Positions 15,882-24,789 are shown, counted from the first letter of the stretch. The stretch is 64,000 bases of DNA from Comamonadaceae bacterium 2PF (GCA_005502875.1 SCMV01000015.1:1-64000); one strand, 5' to 3'. Notes: a model not told the origin generated them from the letters alone. A program made the numbers and translations.

Positions 15882-16528
15882 GCGGTCTACTGCAGGCCAC
15901 CCTACCCGTGCGCATCATCGTGTTCGCCAAGGCCCCCAGGGCAGGCTTTGCCAAGACCCGCCTGATCCCTGCGCTGGGCGCAGACGGCGCAGCGGCTCTG
16001 GCCAAACGTCTGTTGCTGCACACCTTGGATGAAGCCATGCGTGCGGATGTGTGTGACATCGAGTTGTGCAGAACCCCCATGAACGACCCGCTGTGGCAGA
16101 CCTTGCCTCTGCCCGCTGGACTGCACGTGACCGATCAGGCTGGCGGTGACTTGGGCGAGCGACTCGCAAGGGCTGCGCACCGCAGCCTGGAGGCAGGACA
16201 GCCGTGCATCCTGATCGGCACCGACTGCCCTGCGCTGAACGCGGGGGCACTCCGCGAGTTGGCGTTGAACCTGGCGTCGCACGATGCTGTCCTCTCGCCT
16301 GCCAGCGATGGTGGCTACGTCGCCCTGGGCCTGCGCAGGTTCGAGCCCAGCGTCTTCACGGACATGGCATGGAGCACCGAAGTTGTCGCTCGGGACACGG
16401 TGTCTCGCCTGCTGCAAGCGGGCATGAGCGTTCACCAGGTGCCCGCGCTGCATGACATCGATGAACCCGCTGATCTGCAACACCTGCCCAAGCACTGGAC
16501 ACAGGAGAACCACCATGCCCACCCATGA
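15878..16528 (+). CDS. arsenosugar-type glycosyltransferase (TIGR04282/DUF2064)
   Basis: 216 aa. It starts with VRIIVFAKAPRAGFAKTRL, the nucleotidyl/glycosyl-transferase A motif of DUF2064, and has GTDCPALNAG near 110 and SDGGYVALGLR near 145, all typical of the family. These proteins regularly pair with TIGR04283 glycosyltransferases and ArsS. The start overlaps the previous stop and the end overlaps the next gene by 14 bp. It may make the activated sugar or transfer it; the exact reaction is not established. Confidence 0.87.
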   Translation: MSGLLQATLPVRIIVFAKAPRAGFAKTRLIPALGADGAAALAKRLLLHTLDEAMRADVCDIELCRTPMNDPLWQTLPLPAGLHVTDQAGGDLGERLARAAHRSLEAGQPCILIGTDCPALNAGALRELALNLASHDAVLSPASDGGYVALGLRRFEPSVFTDMAWSTEVVARDTVSRLLQAGMSVHQVPALHDIDEPADLQHLPKHWTQENHHAHP

Positions 16529-17336
16529 CGGCTCGCGCCCAGCGGGAGCCTTGCACGTTCAACACGCCCTGGCTAGCCTGTGCTTGGCGCTGATCGGCAG
16601 TGCCGCGATCGGCGCTGATGCCACCCCATCCAACCGCCCGCCATCCACAGTGGATGTCGGACGGTTTGCGGCTGAAGCGGTGGCACCTCCCGCTCCATGG
16701 CGGCTGGTGCCTTTGGGAGAGCGCATCCCGCCAACCCGCTACTCGGTTCAGCGCTGGGATGGCGTGATGGCCATCGAGGCGCGCGCCGACCGCAGCATGG
16801 CTTTGATGGCCAGGCCCTTGGCCGTGGACCTGAAGCAAACACCTGTCCTGTGCTGGCGCTGGCGTGTCGATGACGTCTTGCAGAAAGCCGACATGGCTAA
16901 GAAATCGGGGGACGACTACGCAGCCCGTGTCTACGTCGCGCTCAAGCTGCCGCCCCAGGCCTTGGGTTTGGGCTTGCGCGCCAAGCTGGCGCTGGCGCGC
17001 AGCATCTACGGCGACCACGTGCCCGACGCAGCGCTGAACTACGTCTGGGACAACCGACACCCACAAGGGATGACCCGGGCCAATGCCTACACCGACCGCA
17101 CACAGATGATCGTGATGCGCACGGGGCGACAGGAGATCGGGCGGTGGGTGAACGAGCGTCGCGATGTCCTGGTAGATGCCCGCCAACTGTTCGGCGACTT
17201 TGACCACGAAGCGGCATCGCTGGCCGTGGCATCGGACACCGACAACACCGGTGAGCAGGCCCGCGCTGGGTTCGCCGATCTGCACTTCGTTGCGCGCGAC
17301 CAAGCCTGTCGTTTCGATGCGTCGCCACCCTCTTGA
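16515..17336 (+). CDS. DUF3047 exported protein
   Basis: 273 aa, start at 16515 supported by CAGGAGA upstream. A hydrophobic segment near residues 17-34 ending in AIGADA looks like a signal peptide. The rest matches DUF3047 features as I recall them: WRLVPLGERIPPTRYSV, CWRWRVDDVLQKADMAKKSGDDYAARVYVAL and NYVWDNRHPQG. The fold is thought to be beta-rich, possibly carbohydrate-binding; no catalytic activity is known. Lying between the glycosyltransferases and arsM, it may bind or handle the periplasmic product. Confidence 0.82.
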   Translation: MPTHDGSRPAGALHVQHALASLCLALIGSAAIGADATPSNRPPSTVDVGRFAAEAVAPPAPWRLVPLGERIPPTRYSVQRWDGVMAIEARADRSMALMARPLAVDLKQTPVLCWRWRVDDVLQKADMAKKSGDDYAARVYVALKLPPQALGLGLRAKLALARSIYGDHVPDAALNYVWDNRHPQGMTRANAYTDRTQMIVMRTGRQEIGRWVNERRDVLVDARQLFGDFDHEAASLAVASDTDNTGEQARAGFADLHFVARDQACRFDASPPS

Positions 17337-17389
17337 AGCCCATGGCCTTCAGTCGCTATCACGTCTCCCGCCCTCGCAAGGATCTCCTC

Positions 17390-18433
17390 ATGCACGACAT
17401 CGTTCAAGACTATTACGGCAAACAGCTCAGCAGCACGGCTGACCTCAAAACCACCGCCTGCTGCGACGTCAGCCAGGTGCCCGAATGGCTCAAACCCCTG
17501 CTGGCCAAGGTCCACCCTGAAGTGCTCTCGCGCTACTACGGCTGCGGCCTGGTGTGCCCTCCGCTGCTCGAAGGCTGCCGCGTGCTGGACTTGGGTTGCG
17601 GCTCGGGGCGTGACGTCTATGCGCTGGCCCAACTGGTGGGGCCCACTGGCGAGGTCGTCGGCGTGGACATGACCGACGAGCAATTGGCGGTGGCGCGAGC
17701 CCACCAGGGTCACCATGCCAGCGCCTTTGGCTTTGACAACGTGCGCTTCCTGCACGGATACATCGAACGGCTGGACGAACTGGACCTGGCACCCGGCAGC
17801 TTCGACGTGATCGTGTCGAACTGCGTGGTCAACCTCTCGCCCGACAAAGCCGCTGTGCTGGCGGGTGTGCAGAAGTTACTCAAGCCAGGCGGAGAGTTCT
17901 ACTTTTCGGATGTGTACGCCGACCGGCGCGTGCCAGATGCCGTGCGCAACGACCCGGTGCTGTACGGTGAATGCCTGGGTGGCGCGCTGTACTGGAACGA
18001 CTTCCTGCGGCTGGCCCGTGGCGCCGGCTTCATCGACCCGCGACTGGTTGAAGACCGTCCGTTGAGCGTGACCGACCCCGTGCTGGTCAACAAGCTGGGG
18101 AACCTGCGCTTTTACTCGGCCACCTACCGACTCTTCAAGATCGACGGTTTGGAGGACGCCTGCGAAGACCACGGCCAGGCCGTGATCTACAAGGGCAACA
18201 TCCCCCATCTGCCGCACGGTTTCGCGCTTGACAAGCACCACGCCATCGAAACCGGCCGCGTCTTCCCCGTGTGCGGCAACACCTTCCGCATGTTGCGCGA
18301 AACGCGCTTCGCCAAGCACTTTGAGTTCATCGGGGATTTCAGCCAGCACTTCGGCTTGTTTGAAGGCTGTGGCAGCAGCATGCCATTTGATGCCGACACC
18401 GGAGACGCCGCTGCATCGGGTGCGTGCTGCTGA
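17390..18433 (+). CDS. arsM: arsenite S-adenosylmethionine methyltransferase (arsenosugar type)
   Basis: 347 aa. SAM-binding motif LDLGCGSGRDVY at 66-77 follows a Cys-rich N-terminus (Cys24-Cys25, Cys52, Cys56). SNCVVNLSPDK places Cys145 where ArsM has its conserved arsenic-binding cysteine, and GECLGGALYWNDF places Cys195 at the third. Trivalent arsenic bound by these thiols is methylated stepwise, feeding ArsS. Start 17390 is chosen for the AAGGA upstream and MHDIVQDYYGKQL, the usual N-terminus. The C-terminus ends in a Cys-Cys pair. Last gene of the cluster. Confidence 0.92.
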   Translation: MHDIVQDYYGKQLSSTADLKTTACCDVSQVPEWLKPLLAKVHPEVLSRYYGCGLVCPPLLEGCRVLDLGCGSGRDVYALAQLVGPTGEVVGVDMTDEQLAVARAHQGHHASAFGFDNVRFLHGYIERLDELDLAPGSFDVIVSNCVVNLSPDKAAVLAGVQKLLKPGGEFYFSDVYADRRVPDAVRNDPVLYGECLGGALYWNDFLRLARGAGFIDPRLVEDRPLSVTDPVLVNKLGNLRFYSATYRLFKIDGLEDACEDHGQAVIYKGNIPHLPHGFALDKHHAIETGRVFPVCGNTFRMLRETRFAKHFEFIGDFSQHFGLFEGCGSSMPFDADTGDAAASGACC

Positions 18434-18591
18434 ATCGCCCAAGCGTGATCCATCCTGTGGGCTCGCCGCCCATGTCCATCTTCAGCGATGGAGCTCGTGA
18501 AAAAAAAGGGGAAAACCGGCGAGAGAAATCGGTGGGTTGTCCGGTCTGATCAAGTGCCGGGCTGTTCCGGCGTCATCTCAAGGATCCCCAC

Positions 18592-18867
18592 ATGACCGAT
18601 GCACGCACCCTGCTCAAGTCGTCCGCCCTGGCGCTGATTTGCGCCGCCGCTGCCACAGCCACCCTGCCGGCCCACGCCGCCAAGGACGGGATGGAAAAGT
18701 GCGCAGGCATCGCCAAGGCTGGCAAGAACGACTGCGGCACCAGCAAGCACGCGTGCGCCGCCCAGGCCACCAAGAACGGCGACGCCGAAGAGTGGGTCTA
18801 TGTGCCCACCGGCACCTGCGACAAGATCGTGGGCGGCACGCTCGTCAAGTCGGCCAAGAAGGGCTGA
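18592..18867 (+). CDS. bufA: bufferin-type RiPP precursor (DUF2282)
   Basis: 91 aa. A signal peptide covers residues 1-29 (cleavage after AHA). The core has four Cys (37, 48, 55, 76) in the pattern [14 protein letters not shown]...HxC...GTC, plus [12 protein letters not shown], as in DUF2282/bufferin-1 precursors. In bufferins, cysteines are converted by the MNIO enzyme into copper-binding thiooxazole-type heterocycles and the peptide protects against copper in the periplasm. The gene is directly followed by the MNIO and its partner. Confidence 0.9.
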   Translation: MTDARTLLKSSALALICAAAATATLPAHAAKDGMEKCAGIAKAGKNDCGTSKHACAAQATKNGDAEEWVYVPTGTCDKIVGGTLVKSAKKG

Positions 18868-19754
18868 TGAACATGGCCGCCGAAGATCAGGCTGCGCACG
18901 TCGGCGGGGTGAAGACACCGCTGCACGGATGCGGCTTGCGATTTGCACACCTGCCTGACTGGCTGGCCCACCAGGGGCCACCTTGCCTGCTGGAGTTGCA
19001 CACCGAAAACCTCTTCGCACTGCCTTCGGTGGCCCATCAGCGCTTGAGCACCTTGCGTGAGCGCCATGCGTTCTCGTTGCATGGCGTGGGGCTGTCACTG
19101 GGCTCGACCGACGGGCTCGACGCGCATCACCTGCGGCAGGTTGCCGAGCAAGTTCAGCGTTACCAGCCCCTGCTGGTGTCCGAGCACCTGGCCTGGAATC
19201 GCATCGACGGCACCTGCGTGCCCGACCTGCTCCCCATGCCGTTCTCGCTCGATGCCTTGCACGCGGTGGTCGCCAACGTGCAGCGCACGCAAGACACCTT
19301 GCAGCGAACCATCGCGGTCGAAAACATCTCGGCCTACCTGATGCCGCCGCCAGCGGACTTTGACGAAGCCGGCTTCTTGACCGAGCTGACGCAACGAACC
19401 GGCTGCACCCTGCTGGTCGACCTCAACAACCTGCACGTCAACCAGCTGAACCACGGGCACGATGCCTGGTCCTTGTTGACGAAGTTGCCTTTTGCCAGCA
19501 TCTCGCAATGGCACCTGGGCGGCCCCACCGAGGTCGATGGCGCGTGGATCGACACCCACGCCAACACCGTGCCCGAGGCCGTCTGGTCCCTGTACGACAT
19601 GGCGATCGACGCCGTGGGCCCCAAGCCCACCATCGTGGAGTGGGATCAGGACCTGCCGCCCCTGCAGACCTTGCTGGACCTGGCGGAGCGGGCCCGGATG
19701 GCCCTTTCTCGCGGAAGTGTCGACACGGGCACCGAGCTGGAGCGCGCCGCATGA
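18867..19754 (+). CDS. bufB: MNIO (DUF692) enzyme, bufferin maturation
   Basis: 295 aa. It carries the TIM-barrel metal ligands of multinuclear non-heme iron oxygenases: HTENL near 45, HGVGLSLG near 70, SEHLAW near 108, AVENISAY near 152, LVDLNNLHVN near 187, QWHLGG near 213, DTHANTVPEAVW near 228 and IVEWDQDLP near 255. It oxidatively modifies the cysteines of BufA. The ATG shares its A with the bufA stop (TGATGA), so translation is coupled. A long in-frame extension upstream would run through bufA and is discarded. Confidence 0.93.
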   Translation: MNMAAEDQAAHVGGVKTPLHGCGLRFAHLPDWLAHQGPPCLLELHTENLFALPSVAHQRLSTLRERHAFSLHGVGLSLGSTDGLDAHHLRQVAEQVQRYQPLLVSEHLAWNRIDGTCVPDLLPMPFSLDALHAVVANVQRTQDTLQRTIAVENISAYLMPPPADFDEAGFLTELTQRTGCTLLVDLNNLHVNQLNHGHDAWSLLTKLPFASISQWHLGGPTEVDGAWIDTHANTVPEAVWSLYDMAIDAVGPKPTIVEWDQDLPPLQTLLDLAERARMALSRGSVDTGTELERAA

Positions 19755-20638
19755 ACACACGCACCCGTGATGCCAGCCAGCCCCGTGACTGGGCCCGCAG
19801 CCAGCGTGCCTGGATGGATGCCTTGCTCAAGCCCAGCCCCACGCCACCCTGGGCATCCTGGCAAGGCGGTGTGCGGCACGTGGAGGCGGCAGGGGCCATC
19901 TACATCAACAACGTCCGCGCCAACGTCATCTCGGCGCTGAGCCTGAGCTACCCGGCGGTGCGCCAAGCCTTGGGGCCGCAACGCTTTGCCAGCCTGGTGG
20001 TGGAAGGCCTGCATCGGGCGCCACCGGCTTGCGGCGACCTGTCTGGCTATGGAGGGTGGCTGCCGCAGCTTTTGTCGGAGCACCTCAAGCGGGAGCGCCC
20101 GGAGCCCGGTTGCACGGCACCGAGCCAACGCTCCGACGCCGACGACCTGGTGTGGCTGGCCCGCCTCGAATGGGCGCTGGACCAAGTCCGCAGCCAGGAC
20201 AGCGAACCCGCCTGGACCTGGGCCGACGCCGCGCGTGACCTGGCGCAGCCAGACTGGATGGCTGCGCACACGCGCCTGCGGCAGCCGTGGCGGTTCTGGC
20301 CCCTGACCGACGTCCGCACAACCCTGCTCACCCGGCTGGCCGCTGACCTTCAGGCCGAATGGTTGCCGACCGATGCCTCGGCACCGACTTGCTCGGCGAC
20401 AGACGCGCCCCTGGCCGACGCTGCCCCTGTGGCCCTGCTCCAGCAAGGCGGTCGGCTGTTGCCCGTGCAGGCCGAAGGGCTGGCCTGGCTTCGGGCTTTG
20501 AACGCCGACGCCAACATCGAGTCGGCCACCCAGCAGGTGCTTGCCGATCACCCGACGTGGCGCCCCGACACCATCGTTCAGCTCTGCCTGTCACACGGCC
20601 TGCTGTGCCCCTTGCGGCACGCTGAGTCCCAGCGTTGA
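19751..20638 (+). CDS. bufC: BufC-like partner protein (DUF2063)
   Basis: 295 aa. The N-terminal half matches DUF2063: W-rich start, then IYINNVRANVISALSLSYPAVRQALG and a helical block ending HLKRE. The C-terminal half is a diverse WRFWPLTDVRTTLL-type domain. In DUF692 systems this protein forms a complex with the oxygenase and recognises the precursor leader. The ATG overlaps the bufB stop (ATGA). No catalytic residues are expected. Confidence 0.9.
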   Translation: MNTRTRDASQPRDWARSQRAWMDALLKPSPTPPWASWQGGVRHVEAAGAIYINNVRANVISALSLSYPAVRQALGPQRFASLVVEGLHRAPPACGDLSGYGGWLPQLLSEHLKRERPEPGCTAPSQRSDADDLVWLARLEWALDQVRSQDSEPAWTWADAARDLAQPDWMAAHTRLRQPWRFWPLTDVRTTLLTRLAADLQAEWLPTDASAPTCSATDAPLADAAPVALLQQGGRLLPVQAEGLAWLRALNADANIESATQQVLADHPTWRPDTIVQLCLSHGLLCPLRHAESQR

Positions 20639-20665
20639 TCCGACACCCTTACCAAGAAATCGACC

Positions 20666-21121
20666 ATGCCCTCCACCATTCAGGCCCTCTGGCGCCAACA
20701 TGCGCACTGGCAAACCTTGTGGACCCCTTTGGCCATGGACGCGCTGGCCGTGGCCTTGCGCCTGATGCTGGCCGATGTGTTCTTGCGATCAGGCTGGCTC
20801 AAGGTCCAAAGCTGGGACAGCACCCTCATGCTGTTCGAACACGAATACGCTGTGCCTGTGCTGCCCCACGAGCTGGCCGCCTGGCTTGGCACCGGAGGCG
20901 AACTGGTCTTGCCTGTCCTGTTGCTGATCGGTTTGTTCAGTCGATTCTCTGCCGCGGGCCTGTTCGTGCTCAACGCGGTGGCGGCCGTCAGCTACCCCGA
21001 CATCAGCGACGCCGGTCTCAAGGACCACGTCCTGTGGGGATGGTGGTGCGTGGTGCTCGCCTGCACCGGCGCAGGCCGGCTGTCCATCGATCACTGGCTG
21101 AATCGCAGGGTCTCATCATGA
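20666..21121 (+). CDS. DoxX-family membrane protein
   Basis: 151 aa with four predicted membrane helices and the DoxX start pattern RLMLADVFLRSGWLKVQSWDSTLMLFEHEYAVPVLP. DoxX proteins frequently accompany bufferin genes and are thought to be quinone-linked redox partners. The gene follows bufC by 27 bp and overlaps the sigma-factor start (ATGA at 21118). Confidence 0.88.
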   Translation: MPSTIQALWRQHAHWQTLWTPLAMDALAVALRLMLADVFLRSGWLKVQSWDSTLMLFEHEYAVPVLPHELAAWLGTGGELVLPVLLLIGLFSRFSAAGLFVLNAVAAVSYPDISDAGLKDHVLWGWWCVVLACTGAGRLSIDHWLNRRVSS

Positions 21122-21696
21122 GCCCCCCGCCGCCACCTCCGTCGGCCACAGGGGATCACCGCGACTTCGCCACCCTCGTGCAGGCCCACGCCGACGACCT
21201 GTACCGTTACGCGCGCTGGCTGTGTCGCGACCCGCATCGTGCCGAAGACCTGGTGCAAGAGACGCTGTTGCGCAGCTGGCGCGGCTTTGCGGCCTTGCGC
21301 GAGGCCCAATCCACCCGGGCGTGGCTGATCACGACCCTGCGCCGCGAGTACTTCCGCGAACTCGACAACGCCCAGGCCCGGTCGGTTTGCCTGAGCCTGG
21401 ACGACACGGACGCGCCATTGAGCGATGACGAGCTGGCCTGCTGGCCCGATGCGGTCGAAGACCAACTCGACGTCGAGCGCTGTCTGGCCAGGCTGCCGGA
21501 CGTCTACCGCGAGGTGCTGGTGCTGCAGGCCTACTTTGGTTACGCCACCGACGAGATGGCCCGCATGCTGGGCACCAGTGAAACCGCCATCGCCAACCGA
21601 TTGCTGAGGGCCCGCAAGGCCCTGGGCGAGGCCGCCAAGGCGCCCGAACAGGCGCGCGCTGCGGTGGTCTTGCCGCTCAAGAGGAGAGCCCCATGA
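21118..21696 (+). CDS. ECF sigma factor linked to the bufferin operon
   Basis: 192 aa. Region 2 is RYARWLCRDPHRAEDLVQETLLRSWRGF followed by WLITTLRREYFREL; region 4 is LPDVYREVLVLQAYFGYATDEMARMLGTSETAIANRLLRARKAL. The ATG at 21118 overlaps the doxX stop; a Pro-rich N-terminus follows. It likely drives the operon itself under copper or thiol stress, as SigF does for related operons in Caulobacter. That regulatory role is by analogy. Confidence 0.9.
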   Translation: MSPPPPPPSATGDHRDFATLVQAHADDLYRYARWLCRDPHRAEDLVQETLLRSWRGFAALREAQSTRAWLITTLRREYFRELDNAQARSVCLSLDDTDAPLSDDELACWPDAVEDQLDVERCLARLPDVYREVLVLQAYFGYATDEMARMLGTSETAIANRLLRARKALGEAAKAPEQARAAVVLPLKRRAP

Positions 21697-22412
21697 ACTG
21701 CGTTCAAACCCGCCGATCGGTGCTCACCGATCCGCACCGCCTGCCTGATGAGGTGCAGGCCCACCTGGCCCACTGCACGGCTTGCCAGGCCTTTCTTCAG
21801 GGCCAGCTCAAACAACAGTCACACATCGCCAATGCGGTCGAACGCACCCCAACGCCCGGGTTGCGACCGATCGTGGTGCCGCTGCCCGATGCAGCCAATG
21901 GCGAAGCCGCCCAGCCCTCTCGTCGTCGCTTCATGACCGCTGCTGCGTCGGTGGCCTTGGGCACCACCGGCATCGTGGGGGCGGGCCTCTGGTGGCGTCG
22001 GCAAGGCGTGGCCCCCGATGCCGCCCATTGGGCCGAAGTGGTCACCCAGCACTTTCAGCAAGACCCGACACACCTCCTGCCGCCTGACCCCCGGGCCCCG
22101 GCCGAGGCGCAAGCCCTGCTGACGCGCCTGGGCGCACGCCAGCTCGCAGCGCTGCCACCCGTGGTTCAGGGGGGCATGTGTCAACTGCTCGATTGCGAGG
22201 CCGCGCACCTGGTGCTGCGCTGGCAAGGCCAGAGCGTGGTTGCCTTCCTGATGCCGCGCAGGGGGCAAGCGGTGCTGCCTTTGTCGGTGGATGGCTGGCA
22301 AGGCGAGTTGCGCCCCCTCGTGGGGGGCATGGTGGCCACGCTGGCCCAACGGCCTGCTGTGGCCCGATCTCTGGCCCAGCACCTGTCGTCCATCGTGGCG
22401 TGGCGGGCCTGA
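21693..22412 (+). CDS. zinc-finger transmembrane anti-sigma factor
   Basis: 239 aa. HLAHCTAC at residues ~25-32 is the HxxxCxxC zinc motif of ZAS anti-sigma factors, binding sigma in the cytoplasm. A Tat-like SRRRFMTAAASVALGTTGIVGAGLWW stretch near 75-100 is the single membrane helix, leaving ~135 residues as the periplasmic sensor with two cysteines (CQLLDC). The ATG overlaps the sigma stop. It should hold the sigma factor until a periplasmic signal releases it. Confidence 0.85.
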   Translation: MNCVQTRRSVLTDPHRLPDEVQAHLAHCTACQAFLQGQLKQQSHIANAVERTPTPGLRPIVVPLPDAANGEAAQPSRRRFMTAAASVALGTTGIVGAGLWWRRQGVAPDAAHWAEVVTQHFQQDPTHLLPPDPRAPAEAQALLTRLGARQLAALPPVVQGGMCQLLDCEAAHLVLRWQGQSVVAFLMPRRGQAVLPLSVDGWQGELRPLVGGMVATLAQRPAVARSLAQHLSSIVAWRA

Positions 22413-22501
22413 TCGCACTTTTTTGCTCGGGCGATGTCAGGTTTTCTGTGCTCGGACGACAACGCTAAAGGCAGCCCCGCCCGACATCAGGCCCCACCCA
22501 C

Positions 22502-23341
22502 ATGTCACACATCAAGTCCCTCTTCGTTTCAGCTTACATGAGCGCCCTTGCCGGGGCCCTGATCTGGTCTGCGCTGACCTTGTGGAACGCGCCAACCAGC
22601 CTGGGCCACTGGGGTGTTCTGCTATCCAGCGGCGCGCCCATGGGGTTCTTCGCGCGGTTGTTCCTGGCCCCGGTGGCGCGCACCAGCCCTCGATTGGACT
22701 GGATCCCCCTCTTGGGACTGATCGGCTCGGGCATCGCCTTGGCAAGCGATGGCCTGGGCATCCCTCTGGCGGTGGCCTTCGTCAATGGGGTGCTGCTGTC
22801 GCTGGCCTACATCCACTGGTACTCCAGGTTCGAGGCGCGTGAAGGCAGCGCCTTGGCGGTGGGCGAGGCCATGCCTGACCTGACCTTGCTGGACCTCAAC
22901 GGCCAGGCCCTGTCCACCGCCAGCCTGACCCGACAGACCGCCTTGTGGATTTTCTTTCGTGGCAACTGGTGTCCGCTGTGCATGGCGCAGATTCGCGAGG
23001 TGGCTGACGAGTACAGGCAGCTCCAGGCCAGGGGGGTGGAGGTCTACCTCATCAGCCCCCAGCCCCAGGAGCACAGCCGTTCGCTGGCCGAGCGTTTCCA
23101 GGCCCCCATGCGCTTCTTGCAGGACGTGGACAACCGGGCGGCAGCTCGCCTTGGCATCCTGGCTGAAGGTGGCCTGCCTGTTGGTATGCAGGTCCTGGGC
23201 TATGACAGCGACGTGCCCATGCCCACCGTCTTCATCACCGCACCAGGTGGACGCATCGTCTACAGCGACCTGACCGACAACTACCGCATTCGACCGGAAC
23301 CGGCGGAGTTCACCAAGGCCCTGGATGCGGCCGGTCTTTGA
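22502..23341 (+). CDS. membrane-anchored peroxiredoxin-like protein
   Basis: 279 aa. Three or four membrane helices occupy residues 1-110; from ~115 there is an AhpC/TSA-type thioredoxin fold with FFRGNWCPLCMAQI (Cys157, Cys160), PMRFLQDVDNRAAARLGIL and MPTVFITAPGGRI. The WCPxC site resembles peroxiredoxin-like reductases. With the domain outside the membrane it would receive electrons from CcdA/thioredoxin, both encoded just downstream. Exact substrate unknown. Confidence 0.85.
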   Translation: MSHIKSLFVSAYMSALAGALIWSALTLWNAPTSLGHWGVLLSSGAPMGFFARLFLAPVARTSPRLDWIPLLGLIGSGIALASDGLGIPLAVAFVNGVLLSLAYIHWYSRFEAREGSALAVGEAMPDLTLLDLNGQALSTASLTRQTALWIFFRGNWCPLCMAQIREVADEYRQLQARGVEVYLISPQPQEHSRSLAERFQAPMRFLQDVDNRAAARLGILAEGGLPVGMQVLGYDSDVPMPTVFITAPGGRIVYSDLTDNYRIRPEPAEFTKALDAAGL

Positions 23342-23407
23342 TGACTTGCTGATGCCCCGCTGGCCAAACGCTCACTTGACCCTCACCCAAACCGAAAGGA
23401 CCTCAAC

Positions 23408-23785
23408 ATGTTGAAAGCCCTCCTGATCTCTGCCCTGACCTTCGTCGCCAGCCAGGCTTTTGCCCTGAACATCGCGCCTTACAGCGCCGAAGCACTGAAA
23501 GGCGCCCAGTCTGCCGGCAAGCCAGTCGCCCTTCACTTTCATGCTTCGTGGTGCGGCACCTGTCGCGCTCAGGAGCGCGCGTTCCAAGGCATGAAAGACG
23601 CGCCCGAGCTGAAGGACGTCACCTTGCTGGTGGTGGACTACGACGTAGAAAAGCCGCTTCGCAAGTCCCTGAACGTTCGCAGCCAGTCCACGGTCATCGT
23701 TTACAAGGGCGACAAGCAAACCGCCATGCTGGCTGGGGAAACCGAGCCGGCTTCGCTGCAACGCGCCCTGAAGTCGGCCCTCTGA
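23408..23785 (+). CDS. periplasmic thioredoxin-family protein
   Basis: 125 aa. Signal peptide in residues 1-19 (ending SQAFA), then a thioredoxin fold with HASWCGTCRAQE (Cys49, Cys52) and LKDVTLLVVDYDVEKPLRKSLNVRSQSTVIVYKG, which includes the cis-Pro-equivalent turn with Ser-Thr instead of Pro. It probably relays electrons between the CcdA-like protein encoded 22 bp downstream and periplasmic targets such as the peroxiredoxin or bufferin thiols. Confidence 0.88.
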   Translation: MLKALLISALTFVASQAFALNIAPYSAEALKGAQSAGKPVALHFHASWCGTCRAQERAFQGMKDAPELKDVTLLVVDYDVEKPLRKSLNVRSQSTVIVYKGDKQTAMLAGETEPASLQRALKSAL

Positions 23786-23807
23786 TCCCCGCAGGAGCCT
23801 GACGACC

Positions 23808-24542
23808 ATGTCCCTCGCCCTCTCCGTGCCCCAACTGGGTTTGAGCCTGGCTGCCGGCAGCCTCACGACGCTGTCCCCTTGCGTGCTGCCCCTTCTGCCT
23901 CTGGTGGTGGGTGGCGCGGTGCAGCGCAACAAACTCGCGCCCATCGCCATGGGCCTGGGCATGGCAATCGCCTTCGCGCTCATCGGGCTCCTGCTGGGCA
24001 CACTGGGGCCCGCCATCGGCCTCGATGGCGACCACGTCAGGGTCTTCGGGGCGATCATGCTGATCCTGCTGGCCCTGGTGTTCTGGATCCCGTCTTGGAG
24101 CGAACGTTTTTCGCAATGGGCCATGCCGCTGGCCACGTCTGCACAGAACGCCAGTGCGGGCCTGGACGCAGGCTCCCTCAAGGGGGCCTTTCTGCTCGGT
24201 GGGGTGCTTGGCTTGGTCTGGAGCCCCTGCTCCGGCCCCCTGCTGGCGTCCGCGCTGGCGCTGGTTGTCAGCGAAGGCGGCGCGCTGCCCGGCGCCATCA
24301 CCCTGGGTGTGTTCGGCGTGGGCGCTGCATTGCCCTTGATCGGCGTGGCCTACGCCTCTCGCTCGGGCTTCGAGCGCTGGCGTGACCGCGCGCTCGGCAG
24401 CATGGAGCGCATCAAGAAGGGCTTTGCCGTGTTGCTGGGGCTGGCCGGGCTGGCGATTCTGCTGGGCTGGGACAAGCAACTCGAAGCGTGGGCCCTGGAT
24501 CACCTGCCCGATGCGTGGCTTCGTCTGAGCAATGCCTTATGA
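23808..24542 (+). CDS. ccdA: CcdA-like cytochrome c biogenesis/thiol electron transporter
   Basis: 244 aa with six predicted membrane helices. The redox Cys pair of the CcdA/DsbD family is visible in LSPCVLPLLPLVVGG (residues ~22-36) and WSPCSGPLLASALALVV (near ~140). It carries electrons from cytoplasmic thioredoxin across the membrane. Placed after a periplasmic thioredoxin and peroxiredoxin, it should power that pair rather than heme delivery to cytochrome c, although the latter cannot be excluded. Confidence 0.88.
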   Translation: MSLALSVPQLGLSLAAGSLTTLSPCVLPLLPLVVGGAVQRNKLAPIAMGLGMAIAFALIGLLLGTLGPAIGLDGDHVRVFGAIMLILLALVFWIPSWSERFSQWAMPLATSAQNASAGLDAGSLKGAFLLGGVLGLVWSPCSGPLLASALALVVSEGGALPGAITLGVFGVGAALPLIGVAYASRSGFERWRDRALGSMERIKKGFAVLLGLAGLAILLGWDKQLEAWALDHLPDAWLRLSNAL

Positions 24543-24789
24543 GCCGCTGAACGCCCCCTTCTGCTGGAAGGGACGCGAAGCACAGCACCGCGCGTCAGCG
24601 ATGTGCGACTGAACGTCAAAGACACAACAGATGAAAGCGGCTTGTGCATGGCCCGCTCAGCGAGCCACACCGCGTGACGGAGCGTCGGGCCTTTGCTTGA
24701 GCGCCCGCAAGCCAGATGCGGTCAGAAGCTTTTTGCGATCCCGAGCGGTGCTCAGATTGACAAAAGTTCAACCGAATCAATGAATCAGA
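24543..24789. other. intergenic region between ccdA and the island
   Basis: 247 bp with no convincing reading frame. A short CCCTTC/GAAGGG stem follows the ccdA stop without a T-run. The segment represents the chromosomal sequence originally downstream of the tRNA-Pro gene. Confidence 0.5.
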
